A program made the position numbers and the translations under genes. The notes below the pieces were generated by a model. That model had not been told where the DNA came from. It worked only from the letters and a program-made list of their open reading frames with translations, and made no database searches. A stretch of DNA of 64,000 nt from Fluviicoccus sp. GTDB taxonomy: Bacteria; Pseudomonadota; Gammaproteobacteria; Pseudomonadales; Moraxellaceae. Where the stretch lies: NCBI RefSeq assembly GCF_030646115.1, contig NZ_JAUSMX010000012.1, positions 62,001 through 126,000 on the forward strand, written 5' to 3'. Positions 26,302-34,772 of the stretch are shown piece after piece; the stretch's first letter is position 1, and each line of letters begins with the position of its first letter.

Positions 26302-28067
26302 TGAACGCCGCCATGATGGAACTTCAGGCCCGCTGGCAGCACGCCTGGCCCGAAGCGCTGGCGGTCTGGAGCCGCTATACCCGGCTGCGCGATCCCCGGC
26401 TCTGCCTGAGTACGGACGAGGCGCGTGCGGAAGGGCTCAACGGCAGTTTTGCAATGATCCGGTTGGAGGATCAACGCGTTGTCATCGACCTTGAAAAAAT
26501 AGCCGGCAATGGCCTTGGCGACTATGCGCGGGAAATCCTGGCCCACGAGATCGGACACCATATCCTGGCCCCGGCCACGCTCTCTGATCATGTGCGACTG
26601 CTGGCCAGGATGCGGCCCGCCCTGCCCACCCGGGAAGCTGACGTGGGTCTGATTGCAAACCTGTACAGCGACCTGCTGATCAATGACCGGCTTCAGCGCA
26701 GTTCCCGGCTGCGCATGGCGGATATCTTCAAGGCGCTGCCCCGGGATACGTCATCCTCCCGCCTGTGGCCTCTCTACCAGCGCATCTACGAACATTTGTG
26801 GCAGTTGCGCAAAGGGACGCTGACCTCCGCCGCGCTCGACGATGCCACGGAAGGGGATGCCTGGCTGGGCGCCCGGCTCGTCCGCTGTTATGCCCGGGAC
26901 TGGCTGGAAGGCGCCGCCGGCTTTGCCGCCCTGTGCCTGCCCTACCTGATGGACAACGGGGGAATGGCAGAGGCCTTGCGGGCGCTCCACGACACGGACT
27001 CCGCCGCTCGCGGGGGATGGCCGGGGGGGCTGGTGCAGGTGGAGCCCGCCGAACTCCGGCCGGCAGTGCATCCGGCGAATGATCCCCGGGTGACGGGGGA
27101 GGTGGCGGCAAAGCCCCTGATATCAGCGTCCGATGTCTCCCCCGCGCCCGCCGCTCCGGTTCAGTCCTCGGCAGGTCAATGCCGCGAACCTTTCGAGTAT
27201 GGTGAAATCCTGCGCGCCTGCGGCATTGACCTCAGCCAGCATGATATTGCCGTCCGGTATTATCGGGAGCGCGCACTTCCGCATCTGGTGCGCTTTCCCG
27301 CCCGGCCGCAGGAAATGCAGACAGACCCTGTTCCGGAAGGACTGGACCTGTGGGCGCCGGGCGATGCACTGGACCAGATCGACTGGCTGCAAAGCCTGTT
27401 GCAGAGTCCAACCCTGATTCCGGGACTGACAACCGTCCAGAGGCACTGGGGAACCGAAACGCATATTCCCCCCACCCGGCAGGCCGTGGACCTGGATTTG
27501 TATGTCGATTCCTCGGGCTCCATGCCCAACCCGCAATTTTCAACCTCCTTCACCACCCTGGCCGGGGCCATTCTTTGCCTGTCGGCGCTGCGGGCAGGCG
27601 CGCGCGTGCAGGTCACGCTCTGGAGCGGCAAGCAGCAATTCACCGCCACGCCGGGCTTTGTTCGTGATGAGCATGCCGTGCTGGCGGTGCTGACCGGCCA
27701 TTTTGGCGGCGGGACGGCATTCCCGATCCACTTGCTGCGGGACACCTATGCCAACCCGAGGAAACGCCCGACCCACATCGTGGTGCTGTCTGATGACGGC
27801 ATCAGCACCCTTTATGATCAGGATGAACAGGGAAATGACGGTTATCAGGTCGCCGGGAAAGCCCTGCAACATGCGGGCACCGGCGGCACTCTGGTACTGA
27901 ACCTGCCCAGGGCATGGAGCGCTTTAAATGGCTATGCCCCGGTCCAGCGTGCGCGCGACCAGGGTTGGGCGGTCTACAGCGTCCAGAGCTGGGAAGACAT
28001 GGTGGGATTCGCTCGCCGGTTCAGCCAGTCACATTACGCCCCGGAAGGAGAGACACATGCCCTTTAG
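26301..28067 (+). CDS. von Willebrand A protein with N-terminal HEXXH metallopeptidase-like domain (operon gene 4)
   Basis: The 588-residue protein has HEIGHH (82-87) followed by NLYSDLLINDRL, the arrangement of the metallopeptidase-like domain that precedes vWA in DUF2201-type proteins. A Pro/Ala-rich linker (about 255-300) leads to a C-terminal vWA domain with a complete DxSGS metal site (Asp403) and a downstream SDDG. vWA proteins of this kind are the obligate partners of MoxR ATPases. The start is ATG 26301, sharing one base with the preceding stop; the frame is open 18 codons further upstream. Whether the HEXXH site cleaves protein or is structural is unknown. Confidence 0.87.
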   Translation: MNAAMMELQARWQHAWPEALAVWSRYTRLRDPRLCLSTDEARAEGLNGSFAMIRLEDQRVVIDLEKIAGNGLGDYAREILAHEIGHHILAPATLSDHVRLLARMRPALPTREADVGLIANLYSDLLINDRLQRSSRLRMADIFKALPRDTSSSRLWPLYQRIYEHLWQLRKGTLTSAALDDATEGDAWLGARLVRCYARDWLEGAAGFAALCLPYLMDNGGMAEALRALHDTDSAARGGWPGGLVQVEPAELRPAVHPANDPRVTGEVAAKPLISASDVSPAPAAPVQSSAGQCREPFEYGEILRACGIDLSQHDIAVRYYRERALPHLVRFPARPQEMQTDPVPEGLDLWAPGDALDQIDWLQSLLQSPTLIPGLTTVQRHWGTETHIPPTRQAVDLDLYVDSSGSMPNPQFSTSFTTLAGAILCLSALRAGARVQVTLWSGKQQFTATPGFVRDEHAVLAVLTGHFGGGTAFPIHLLRDTYANPRKRPTHIVVLSDDGISTLYDQDEQGNDGYQVAGKALQHAGTGGTLVLNLPRAWSALNGYAPVQRARDQGWAVYSVQSWEDMVGFARRFSQSHYAPEGETHAL

Positions 28068-28614
28068 TCAGGAAGGTCCGGCCCTGGAAAGCCTGCAGCA
28101 TCGCCTGGCGGAAATCCCCGCAGAGCTCTTTGCACAGCCCGATGCTGGCGCATTGCTGCACGATACGCTGCGTATGCTGGGTATTCCCATCCTTGGGGAG
28201 CACCTGTCGCAATGGCGTAACCGCGCCCTCCGCGAAAATCATGGATTGTTGCCGCTTTTTTGCTGGCTGCTCATTGCTCCGGAGTTGATCCGGAGCAACC
28301 CGCCGGGCCCATCAGTCTGGCGACTGCTGACGGAAACCAGTCCCCAATTGGCTGCGCAGGCCGGGGTTCGCCCGTTCCTGGACGATCCGGACCGACGGGA
28401 AGAACTGCTGCGGCTGGCGCTGGCGGAGCTGGACATGCGACCCGCCGGTGAAACCCCGGAACAGGCGCAAGACCGGCTGGGCAGCATCAGTTCCCTGGAG
28501 CGCGCCCGGGTGTTCGAAGCGGCGAGGGCCGCCGAAGCGCGCGCCCGGGAGATCCGCGAAGCCTTGCTGAAAAGGAAAGCACGGGAAGGTGCCGACAAGT
28601 GGGCGCGGGAATAG
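28057..28614 (+). CDS. Small helical operon protein with C-terminal coiled coil (operon gene 5)
   Basis: I do not recognise this 185-residue protein. It is all-helical in composition; from about residue 145 an Ala/Glu/Arg-rich stretch (ERARVFEAARAAEARAREI) should form a coiled coil. There is no membrane segment or signal. ATG 28057 has AGGAG upstream and overlaps the vWA stop by 11 bases, while the next gene overlaps its own stop by 16. Such tight packing suggests it is made in fixed ratio with its neighbours, perhaps as an adaptor. Confidence 0.75.
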   Translation: MPFSQEGPALESLQHRLAEIPAELFAQPDAGALLHDTLRMLGIPILGEHLSQWRNRALRENHGLLPLFCWLLIAPELIRSNPPGPSVWRLLTETSPQLAAQAGVRPFLDDPDRREELLRLALAELDMRPAGETPEQAQDRLGSISSLERARVFEAARAAEARAREIREALLKRKAREGADKWARE

Positions 28615-29966
28615 CGGACGGATCGTACCGGGATCCTTATCGCCTGCCGGGACTCAGCGACTCCGGGCACGCCCTGCTATTGCGCATGATCAACCACCCC
28701 ATGGCGCCCCGCTACCGGAATCGCAGCGGGCACAAGCTGACACCGGCTGAATTGCAGCAGGCCGTCGCCTTTGAGAAACAGGTTGCCGCAACACCCCCCG
28801 GGCATCTTCCGGACGCTTATCCCGGCTGGTTGCAGGAATTTATCGAGAAGAGCTGCCGCTGGGTTCCCGCCTACAAACCGCTGCGGGGGAAACCGTTTCA
28901 AGAACTGCCTACCTGGACACGCGCTGACCTGTCGCATAGCGTGGAGCGCTACGTCCCCGACACGGTTGATGTCAGCCGCCTGATTCTGTTCAGCACCAGT
29001 GGGACCACCGGCCATCCGCTGGTGGTGCCGTCACTGCCGCTGGTGGCTTCCCGTTATCTGGCTTTTTATCTGGCGGCCCTGCGCGAAATCGGCATCGAAC
29101 CTGCCCGGGGCGCCGACCATGTCGGCATCCTGCTGGCCGGTTACCAGGAAAAGTGTTTTACCTACGTATCGGTCAACCCGACGCTGGGCGAGTCCGGGCT
29201 GGCCAAGCTGAACCTGCATCCCAATGATTGGCGTTCTGAAAGTCATCGCGGGCCGTATCTGGACGACATGGCCCCCGAGGTGATCAGCGGTGATCCCATT
29301 TCACTGGCGGAGTTGGCGCGCGTCGGGATGCAGCACAAACCGAGGGCAATCATCAGCACTTCCATGGTGCTGCTGCCGGCGCAGCGTGAGTATCTTGAAA
29401 CTTGCTTTGCGTGCCCGCTGCTGGACATCTACTCCATGAACGAGGCCGGCCCCATTGCGGTGTATGACACGGCAAGGCAGGGTTACCGGTTGCTCCAGCC
29501 ATGGCTCCATGTCGAAACCCTGGATGCATCCGGACAAGCCGTAGCCCCGGGAGAAGTCGGCGAAATTACGATTACCGGCGGATTCAACGACTGCCTACCC
29601 TTGCTCCGCTATCGAACCGGTGACTACGGCATTCTGGCGATGAGCGCTGACGGCCGCCCGCTGCTCCGGGCGCTCCAGGGCCGCCCGCCGGTCCGCTTTC
29701 GCACCCCGCAAGGCCACTGGCTCAACAATCTGGAGATCACCCACGCCCTGAAGCACTGCGCGCTGGCGCAATATGCCCTGCATCAGGATGCGTCAGGGCA
29801 ACTGATCCTGCGTATCTTTGGCCCCTCGGCAGGCATGGCGCTGGCGAGAATAGCCCTTCACACACTCTTCGGCCCCCGGCAACCGCTCAGAATCGAGCAT
29901 CTGCCACTGCCCACCGCCAAGGTCATTCAGTACACCTCGGATCTGGCAGGATCCGGTCCACTGTGA
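28599..29966 (+). CDS. Phenylacetate-CoA-ligase-like adenylate-forming enzyme (operon gene 6)
   Basis: The 455-residue protein carries the AMP-binding P-loop STSGTTGHPLVVP, the A5-like region DIYSMNEAGPIAVYD and LRYRTGDYGIL, in the order found in PaaK-type ligases. These enzymes activate an aryl or other carboxylate as an acyl-AMP and pass it to CoA, a carrier or an amine. The C-terminal subdomain is short. The N-terminal 90 residues resemble the helical lead of PaaK proteins. It starts at GTG 28599 inside the preceding gene. No CoA-ester pathway genes are in the operon, so the substrate and acceptor are open. Confidence 0.85.
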   Translation: MGAGIADGSYRDPYRLPGLSDSGHALLLRMINHPMAPRYRNRSGHKLTPAELQQAVAFEKQVAATPPGHLPDAYPGWLQEFIEKSCRWVPAYKPLRGKPFQELPTWTRADLSHSVERYVPDTVDVSRLILFSTSGTTGHPLVVPSLPLVASRYLAFYLAALREIGIEPARGADHVGILLAGYQEKCFTYVSVNPTLGESGLAKLNLHPNDWRSESHRGPYLDDMAPEVISGDPISLAELARVGMQHKPRAIISTSMVLLPAQREYLETCFACPLLDIYSMNEAGPIAVYDTARQGYRLLQPWLHVETLDASGQAVAPGEVGEITITGGFNDCLPLLRYRTGDYGILAMSADGRPLLRALQGRPPVRFRTPQGHWLNNLEITHALKHCALAQYALHQDASGQLILRIFGPSAGMALARIALHTLFGPRQPLRIEHLPLPTAKVIQYTSDLAGSGPL

Positions 29967-30101
29967 GATTCCGTAAATCGGGGCGTGGCGCCATTCTTTG
30001 ACAGCCAGTCGTAATCCCACATTTTTTATCGTAGATTGTCCCCTAATGATAATTCCATGACACCAAATCACCTACAAATCACATGGTAATTGCCGATAGG
30101 A

Positions 30102-30119
30102 TGACATTGTTCAATGTCA
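30102..30119. promoter_or_regulatory. Palindrome TGACATTG-TT-CAATGTCA before the monooxygenase
   Basis: Perfect 8-bp arms with a 2-base spacer end 18 bases before the ATG of the flavoprotein monooxygenase. Place and symmetry suit a repressor operator. No regulator gene adjoins. Confidence 0.5.
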
Positions 30120-30137
30120 CATCAATCAGGAAAAGCC

Positions 30138-31604
30138 ATGACCACGCAACGCAAGCAAGTTGATGTCGCCATCATCGGAGCCGGTTTCGCCGGTCTGGGC
30201 ACGGGTATCGAACTGAAGAAAGCCGGTATCCTCAATTTCGTGATTTTTGAAGGTGAAGAGGGCGTGGGCGGCTCCTGGCGCACCAACACCTATCCGGGTT
30301 GCGCCTGTGACGTGCCTTCGCACCTGTACAGCTATTCCTTCGCACCCAACCCCAAGTGGCCGGAAGCTTTTTCGCGACAGGAAGATATCCGCCAGTACAT
30401 CGAGGAATGCGCCAGCCAGTACGGTATGGACCCCTACATCCGCTTCTCCACCCGCGTCACCGACGCCAGCTTTGACGAGAAGTCCGGCCGCTGGATCATC
30501 ACTACCAATGACGGCCAGATCACGGAAGCGCGGGTGCTGGTGCCTGCCACCGGCGCGCTGAGCCACCCCAAGTATCCCGATATCAAGGGCATGGACCGCT
30601 TTAAAGGCAAGGCGCTGCACGCCGCCCGCTGGGACCCGACGGTGGATTTGCGCGGCAAGCACGTGGGTGTCATCGGCTCCGGAGCTTCCGCCATCCAGGT
30701 GGTGCCGAATGTGGCCGGTGAAGTGGCCGACCTGAAAGTTTTCCAGCGTACGCCATCGTGGGTCATGCCGAAGTTCAACCGCACCTTCAGCGACAAGGAC
30801 CACCGCGACTGGGTGAAACATCCGTGGAAACAGAAGGCGCACCGGCTGGGCCTGTACTGGACCATGGAATCGGCGTTGCCGGCAATCCTGTGGTATCCGA
30901 AGTTGCTGAAGGTGGGCGAGCTGATGCACAAGCGCGCGCTGAACAAGCATATCCAGGACCCGGCCCTGCGCCGCAAGCTGACGCCGGATTACAAGGTGGG
31001 CTGCAAACGCACGCTGGTGTCGGATGACTGGTTCCCGGCTTTTGCGCGACCGAACGTTCATCTGATTACTGACGGCATCAAGGAAATTACCGAGGCAGGC
31101 GTTCGCACCAGCGACGGCGTGGAGCACGCGCTGGACGTGATTATCTATTGCACCGGCTACGAGATCGGCGCACCGGCCTATCCCTTTGCCATCAAGGGCA
31201 TCGGCGGGCTGTCGCTGGCGGATTATTGGGGCGGTCAGTCCAAGGCCTATTACGGCATGAACGTGAGCCATTTTCCGAACATGCTGCTGACCATGGGCCC
31301 CAATTCCGGGCCGGGCCACACCTCGGTGCTGATCTATCAGGAGGCGCAGTACAAGTACATTGCCAAGTACACCAAGACGCTGCTTAAGCAAAAGCTGCGT
31401 TATCTGGATGTGAAGGAAGAGGTGATGCAGGAGCAGTTCCAGAGCTTCCAGGACCGGATGCGCAACAGTTCATGGCTGTCAGGCTGCCAGAGCTGGTATC
31501 TGAATGCGGACGGCACAAATTCGACGATGTGGCCGGGGTTCAGCTTTGAGTATGTGTTAAGGACGCGGAATATGGATATGGGGGCGTATAACGTGGTGGC
31601 GTGA
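30138..31604 (+). CDS. Flavin-containing (Baeyer-Villiger-type) monooxygenase
   Basis: The 488-residue protein has an FAD fold GAGFAGLGTGIE, a second nucleotide fold GSGASAIQVV for NADPH, and FKGKALHAARWD, close to the FxGxxxHxxxW(P/D) fingerprint of type I Baeyer-Villiger enzymes. Such enzymes insert oxygen next to a carbonyl in ketones, including cyclic and steroid ketones, giving esters or lactones. ATG 30138 has AGGA seven bases upstream; ATG 30114 in the same frame lacks a good site. It is a single-gene unit between a palindromic operator candidate and a strong terminator. Confidence 0.9.
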   Translation: MTTQRKQVDVAIIGAGFAGLGTGIELKKAGILNFVIFEGEEGVGGSWRTNTYPGCACDVPSHLYSYSFAPNPKWPEAFSRQEDIRQYIEECASQYGMDPYIRFSTRVTDASFDEKSGRWIITTNDGQITEARVLVPATGALSHPKYPDIKGMDRFKGKALHAARWDPTVDLRGKHVGVIGSGASAIQVVPNVAGEVADLKVFQRTPSWVMPKFNRTFSDKDHRDWVKHPWKQKAHRLGLYWTMESALPAILWYPKLLKVGELMHKRALNKHIQDPALRRKLTPDYKVGCKRTLVSDDWFPAFARPNVHLITDGIKEITEAGVRTSDGVEHALDVIIYCTGYEIGAPAYPFAIKGIGGLSLADYWGGQSKAYYGMNVSHFPNMLLTMGPNSGPGHTSVLIYQEAQYKYIAKYTKTLLKQKLRYLDVKEEVMQEQFQSFQDRMRNSSWLSGCQSWYLNADGTNSTMWPGFSFEYVLRTRNMDMGAYNVVA

Positions 31605-31650
31605 GCGGTCCAAATCCGATGCCCGGATACTGAGTTTCACGACTTCTTTG

Positions 31651-31687
31651 GCCGCCCACCCCGATCAGGGGTCTGGGCGGCTTTTTT
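31651..31687 (+). terminator. Rho-independent terminator after the monooxygenase
   Basis: GCCGCCCA and TGGGCGGC form the stem, with an extra CCCC/GGGG pairing inside, followed by six Ts. It lies about 45 bases past the stop. Confidence 0.9.
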
Positions 31688-31720
31688 CAGAGGGGAGGAA
31701 TCGAAGATATTCCCACCGGT

Positions 31721-32749
31721 CTAAAACCGCATCCGCCGCACCCGGTTGTACGGGGCGCCATCCCCGACATTGCCATCCGCCATCCACAGCTGGCCGCCGT
31801 TGCGCGACACGGCAATGCCTTCCAGCCCGAAGAAGCCGGCCGCCGGTCCGCCGCCATCGTCGTTGCCTTCGGCAAAGCCGGCCAGGCCATTGCCTGCCAC
31901 CGTCGTCACCACATGGCCTTCAATCCGGCGGATGACATGATTCCCCTGATCCGACACATACACCCGGTTCCACGCCACCGCCACATCCTGCGGACTGCGG
32001 AAGCTGGCTCCCGTCACCAGATCATCCTGGTTTCCCGCAGTTCCTGTCCCGGCAAAGGTGCTGACCTCCCCAGCCAGCGTCACCCGGCGAATGCGGTGAT
32101 TGTTCTGGTCCGCCACCAGCAAGGCCCCGTCCGCCGCCAGCGCCAGCCCGTAAGGGCGGTCAAAGCGGGCGTTGGCTCCCTGGGCATCGGCATAGCCGGG
32201 CTGCTCCGCCGCCCCGGCCAGCGGTTCAATGACGCCGGTTGCAGGGTTCAGCAGTGAAATCACGTGATGCGCCAGATCGCTCAGGGCAATCCGTCCGTCC
32301 GGCAAGGCCTGCAGGCCGCGCGGCCGCCCGATGTTGCGCACCACCACCGTGGCAGCACCGGTGTTGGTATTGACAGCCCAAATAGTGCCGGTGCCAGCGT
32401 CCCTTTGGCCGGTATCATTGCCGTCGGTCTGCACGTAGAGCACGCCGTTGCCGGCAAGCGTCAGGCCAAAGGGCCGATTGAAGCCGGCCTGTTGCACCAA
32501 CGTGCTGACCCTGCCGCTGGGGGCGATGACGCGGATGGCGCTGTTGTCGAAATCGGCGACATAGACCGTGCCGTCGGGAGCGGTTTCCACATTCACCGGG
32601 TTGCTGAAGCGGGCGGTTTCCGGCGCACCGTCCACCAATCCGGCGTCGGCTGAGCCCCATGTCCGGGTGAACGGGTCGGGGTCGCCGAAGAAGTTACAGG
32701 CGCTAAGCAACACGCTCAGGCAAACGGGCAGCAAACGGGGCAGGCGCAT
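31721..32749 (-). CDS. NHL-repeat beta-propeller lipoprotein
   Basis: The 342-residue exported lipoprotein has a signal peptide that ends in lipobox LLSAC (Cys18). The rest is built of NHL repeats (PDGTVYVADFDNSAIRVI, ADGALLVADQNNHRIRRV, WNRVYVSDQGNHVIRRI), enough for a six-bladed propeller. Such propellers bind ligands or proteins at the outer membrane; some are enzymes, but no catalytic motif was seen. It diverges from the START protein gene at 32981. Confidence 0.88.
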   Translation of the reverse strand: MRLPRLLPVCLSVLLSACNFFGDPDPFTRTWGSADAGLVDGAPETARFSNPVNVETAPDGTVYVADFDNSAIRVIAPSGRVSTLVQQAGFNRPFGLTLAGNGVLYVQTDGNDTGQRDAGTGTIWAVNTNTGAATVVVRNIGRPRGLQALPDGRIALSDLAHHVISLLNPATGVIEPLAGAAEQPGYADAQGANARFDRPYGLALAADGALLVADQNNHRIRRVTLAGEVSTFAGTGTAGNQDDLVTGASFRSPQDVAVAWNRVYVSDQGNHVIRRIEGHVVTTVAGNGLAGFAEGNDDGGGPAAGFFGLEGIAVSRNGGQLWMADGNVGDGAPYNRVRRMRF

Positions 32750-32980
32750 GGGAGTACATCTCGTCAGGGTCTTCTTAGACTATAGCACCGGCCGGGAGTT
32801 TGACCGGATGATCTTTACGGGCAGTCCATCCTATTCTCTCCCCAAAGGGGCGAGGCGCTCCAAAATCACCCTTCCTGCCCTCTGCGTCCTATTGCCCGCG
32901 CCCCGAGCTAATGTCATCCTTGAAGGCCTGCCATTTCCACTAGATGCCGACCCACGGCACACACCGGGAGTTCTCCCCCC

Positions 32981-33709
32981 ATGCGCTTGACCGCTTACCT
33001 TAACATGCTGCTGCTGGCAGCCGTGCTGCCCCTGACTGTCCCTGCCGTAGTCCATGCCGCCGAAGACGATGACCTGGATTCTTTACAGGATAAGCTGACC
33101 AATGAGTGGCGGCTGGTGCGCAATGACCGGATGCGCAGTATCAAGACGTGGGTGAAGCAGGAAGACGGCAAGCGTTTCCGCTCCTTCAAGGCGGAAGCCA
33201 CGCTGGACGGGACGTTGGAGGCCTATGTCCGGGTGCTGCTGGATTTTGACAATTACAAGAAATGGTACTGGGAAGTGCTGGAGGCAAAAATCCTGCACAA
33301 GGTCTCGGCCACCGAATATCAGTTCTACATCAAACACCGGGCACCCTATGGTGTTCCCAACCGGGATGTGCCCGGCGTGCTGAAGCTGGAGCCGCAGAGC
33401 CGGGAAAACCGGACCTTCATCATTCGGGTCAAGGCCTTTCCTGACCTGATTCCGGAAGCGCCGCCGCTGGTGCGGATGAAGGCGGAGGATATGCTGATCC
33501 GGCTGACGCCGTTGGCGGGTAACCGGGTTTTCGTGGAGGCGGAAGGCTATGTGGATCCGGGCGGCCGGGTGCCGGGCTGGGCCAACAATTACATCCAGCG
33601 CGCAGCGCCTTACAGCATCCTGGTCGGGTTCCTGCGCATGATGGAGAACAAGGAGTATATGGAGGACAAGCGGCCGTTGCCGTTTGCGGTGTTCAATACG
33701 CCTTCATAA
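32981..33709 (+). CDS. Exported START-domain lipid-binding protein
   Basis: The 242-residue protein has a signal peptide of about 26 residues (cleavage after VVHAA) and a START fold. Key stretches are WVKQEDGKRFRSFKAEATLDG, DFDNYKKWYW and EGYVDPGGRVPGWANNYIQR. START proteins bind sterols, phospholipids or other hydrophobic molecules; in the periplasm this one could shuttle lipids. It is clearly homologous along its length to the protein at 58075-58803. Confidence 0.88.
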   Translation: MRLTAYLNMLLLAAVLPLTVPAVVHAAEDDDLDSLQDKLTNEWRLVRNDRMRSIKTWVKQEDGKRFRSFKAEATLDGTLEAYVRVLLDFDNYKKWYWEVLEAKILHKVSATEYQFYIKHRAPYGVPNRDVPGVLKLEPQSRENRTFIIRVKAFPDLIPEAPPLVRMKAEDMLIRLTPLAGNRVFVEAEGYVDPGGRVPGWANNYIQRAAPYSILVGFLRMMENKEYMEDKRPLPFAVFNTPS

Positions 33710-33724
33710 GGGGTGTTTCTTCCG

Positions 33725-33850
33725 GTAGGGGCGGAAATGTTCCGTAGGGGCGGAAATGTTCCGTAGGGGCGCAGTCCCTGCGCCCTCTCAACCAAACATG
33801 CTTCCGTCAACCCTGACAACCGTCGTGTTCTGCCTCGAGGGCGCACGCAG
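33725..33850. repeat. Family C REPIN-like element with tandem duplicated head, truncated
   Basis: The 19-base unit GTAGGGGCGGAAATGTTCC occurs twice (33725-33743, 33744-33762), then a true family C head GTAGGGGCGCAGTCCCTGCG (33763 onward). The inverted arm breaks off at GAGGGCGCACGCAG (33837-33850), where a family B element begins. Confidence 0.7.
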
Positions 33851-33854
33851 TTCT

Positions 33855-33923
33855 GTAGGTCGGGCTTCAGCCCGACAAGCATCCTTCGATCGGAGAGTGT
33901 TGTCGGGCTGAAGCCCGACCTAC
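33855..33923. repeat. REPIN-like element, family B, complete
   Basis: This 69-base inverted pair starts GTAGGTCGGGCTTCAGCCCG and ends CTGAAGCCCGACCTAC. It is the intact version of the element at 22220-22284 and lies just beyond the ferredoxin reductase stop. Confidence 0.85.
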
Positions 33924-33941
33924 AGCAAAAGAGGAAAGCCC

Positions 33942-34709
33942 TCACCAATAATTCTCCACCGCAATATTCCCCACCCCCTTCCGGTTCATCGTCAATCCCC
34001 GCGCCATCAACGCCTGCCGCGTATCCTCCACCATCGCCGGATTCCCGCACAGCATGATGTGCGACCGGTCCGGTCGCAGGCTCAGCGCCGCCGCCTGCTC
34101 CAGCCCGCCATCAGCCACCAGCGCCGGAAAACGCTGGTGCAACGCCGCCTCCGGATCACGGGTAATGATCGGTAAAAACCGGAATTCCGCGCCATTTTCG
34201 CCAAACGTGGCGGCAATGTCGGTAATCTCCGTCTTATACGCCAGTTCATCCTCTGTGCGCACGCTGTAGGCCAGCACAATGCGCCGGTACTGCTTCCACA
34301 CGTCAAAGTCCTGCAAAATCGACAGGAAGGGTGCCAGCCCCGTGCCGGTGGCCAGCAACCACAGGTCGCGCGGGGCGGGTTGCTGGAAGCGGGCCAGTGT
34401 CAGGAAACCGTAGGGGATTTTTTCCAGCAGCACCGTGTCGCCGGGTTTCAGGTGTTGCAGGCGCGAGGTGAAGGCGCCATCCGGCACCACGATGGAGAAG
34501 AATTCCAGGGTATCGGCGAAGGGGGAGGAGACAATCGAATAGGCCCGGAACACCGGCGCTTCGCCGCCGCCGGGTTCCACGCCCAGCCGCGCAAACTGAC
34601 CGGCAGTGAAACGGAGGCCGGACGGGCGGGTCATCGTGAAGCTGAACAGCTTGGGCGTCCAGCGCCGCACCGAGAGTACGGTTTCGGTGGTGTATTTGGG
34701 TTCGGCCAT
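33942..34709 (-). CDS. fpr: Ferredoxin--NADP+ reductase
   Basis: In this 255-residue flavoprotein RAYSIVSS is the RxYS FAD motif, ATGTGLAPFLSIL the NADP-binding glycine loop, and the C terminus ends VENYW, a bacterial Fpr-type ending with an aromatic residue over the flavin. It moves electrons between NADPH and ferredoxin or flavodoxin. The start is ATG 34709; an in-frame GTG nine bases upstream is possible. It is the last gene of the MarR-ACAD-ADC group and may supply electrons to an oxygenase. Confidence 0.9.
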   Translation of the reverse strand: MAEPKYTTETVLSVRRWTPKLFSFTMTRPSGLRFTAGQFARLGVEPGGGEAPVFRAYSIVSSPFADTLEFFSIVVPDGAFTSRLQHLKPGDTVLLEKIPYGFLTLARFQQPAPRDLWLLATGTGLAPFLSILQDFDVWKQYRRIVLAYSVRTEDELAYKTEITDIAATFGENGAEFRFLPIITRDPEAALHQRFPALVADGGLEQAAALSLRPDRSHIMLCGNPAMVEDTRQALMARGLTMNRKGVGNIAVENYW

Positions 34710-34772
34710 GAAGCGCACCGGTGAAAACGGGAGGCTGCAAGCATACTCCCGTTTTACCGTCGCCGGATTACC

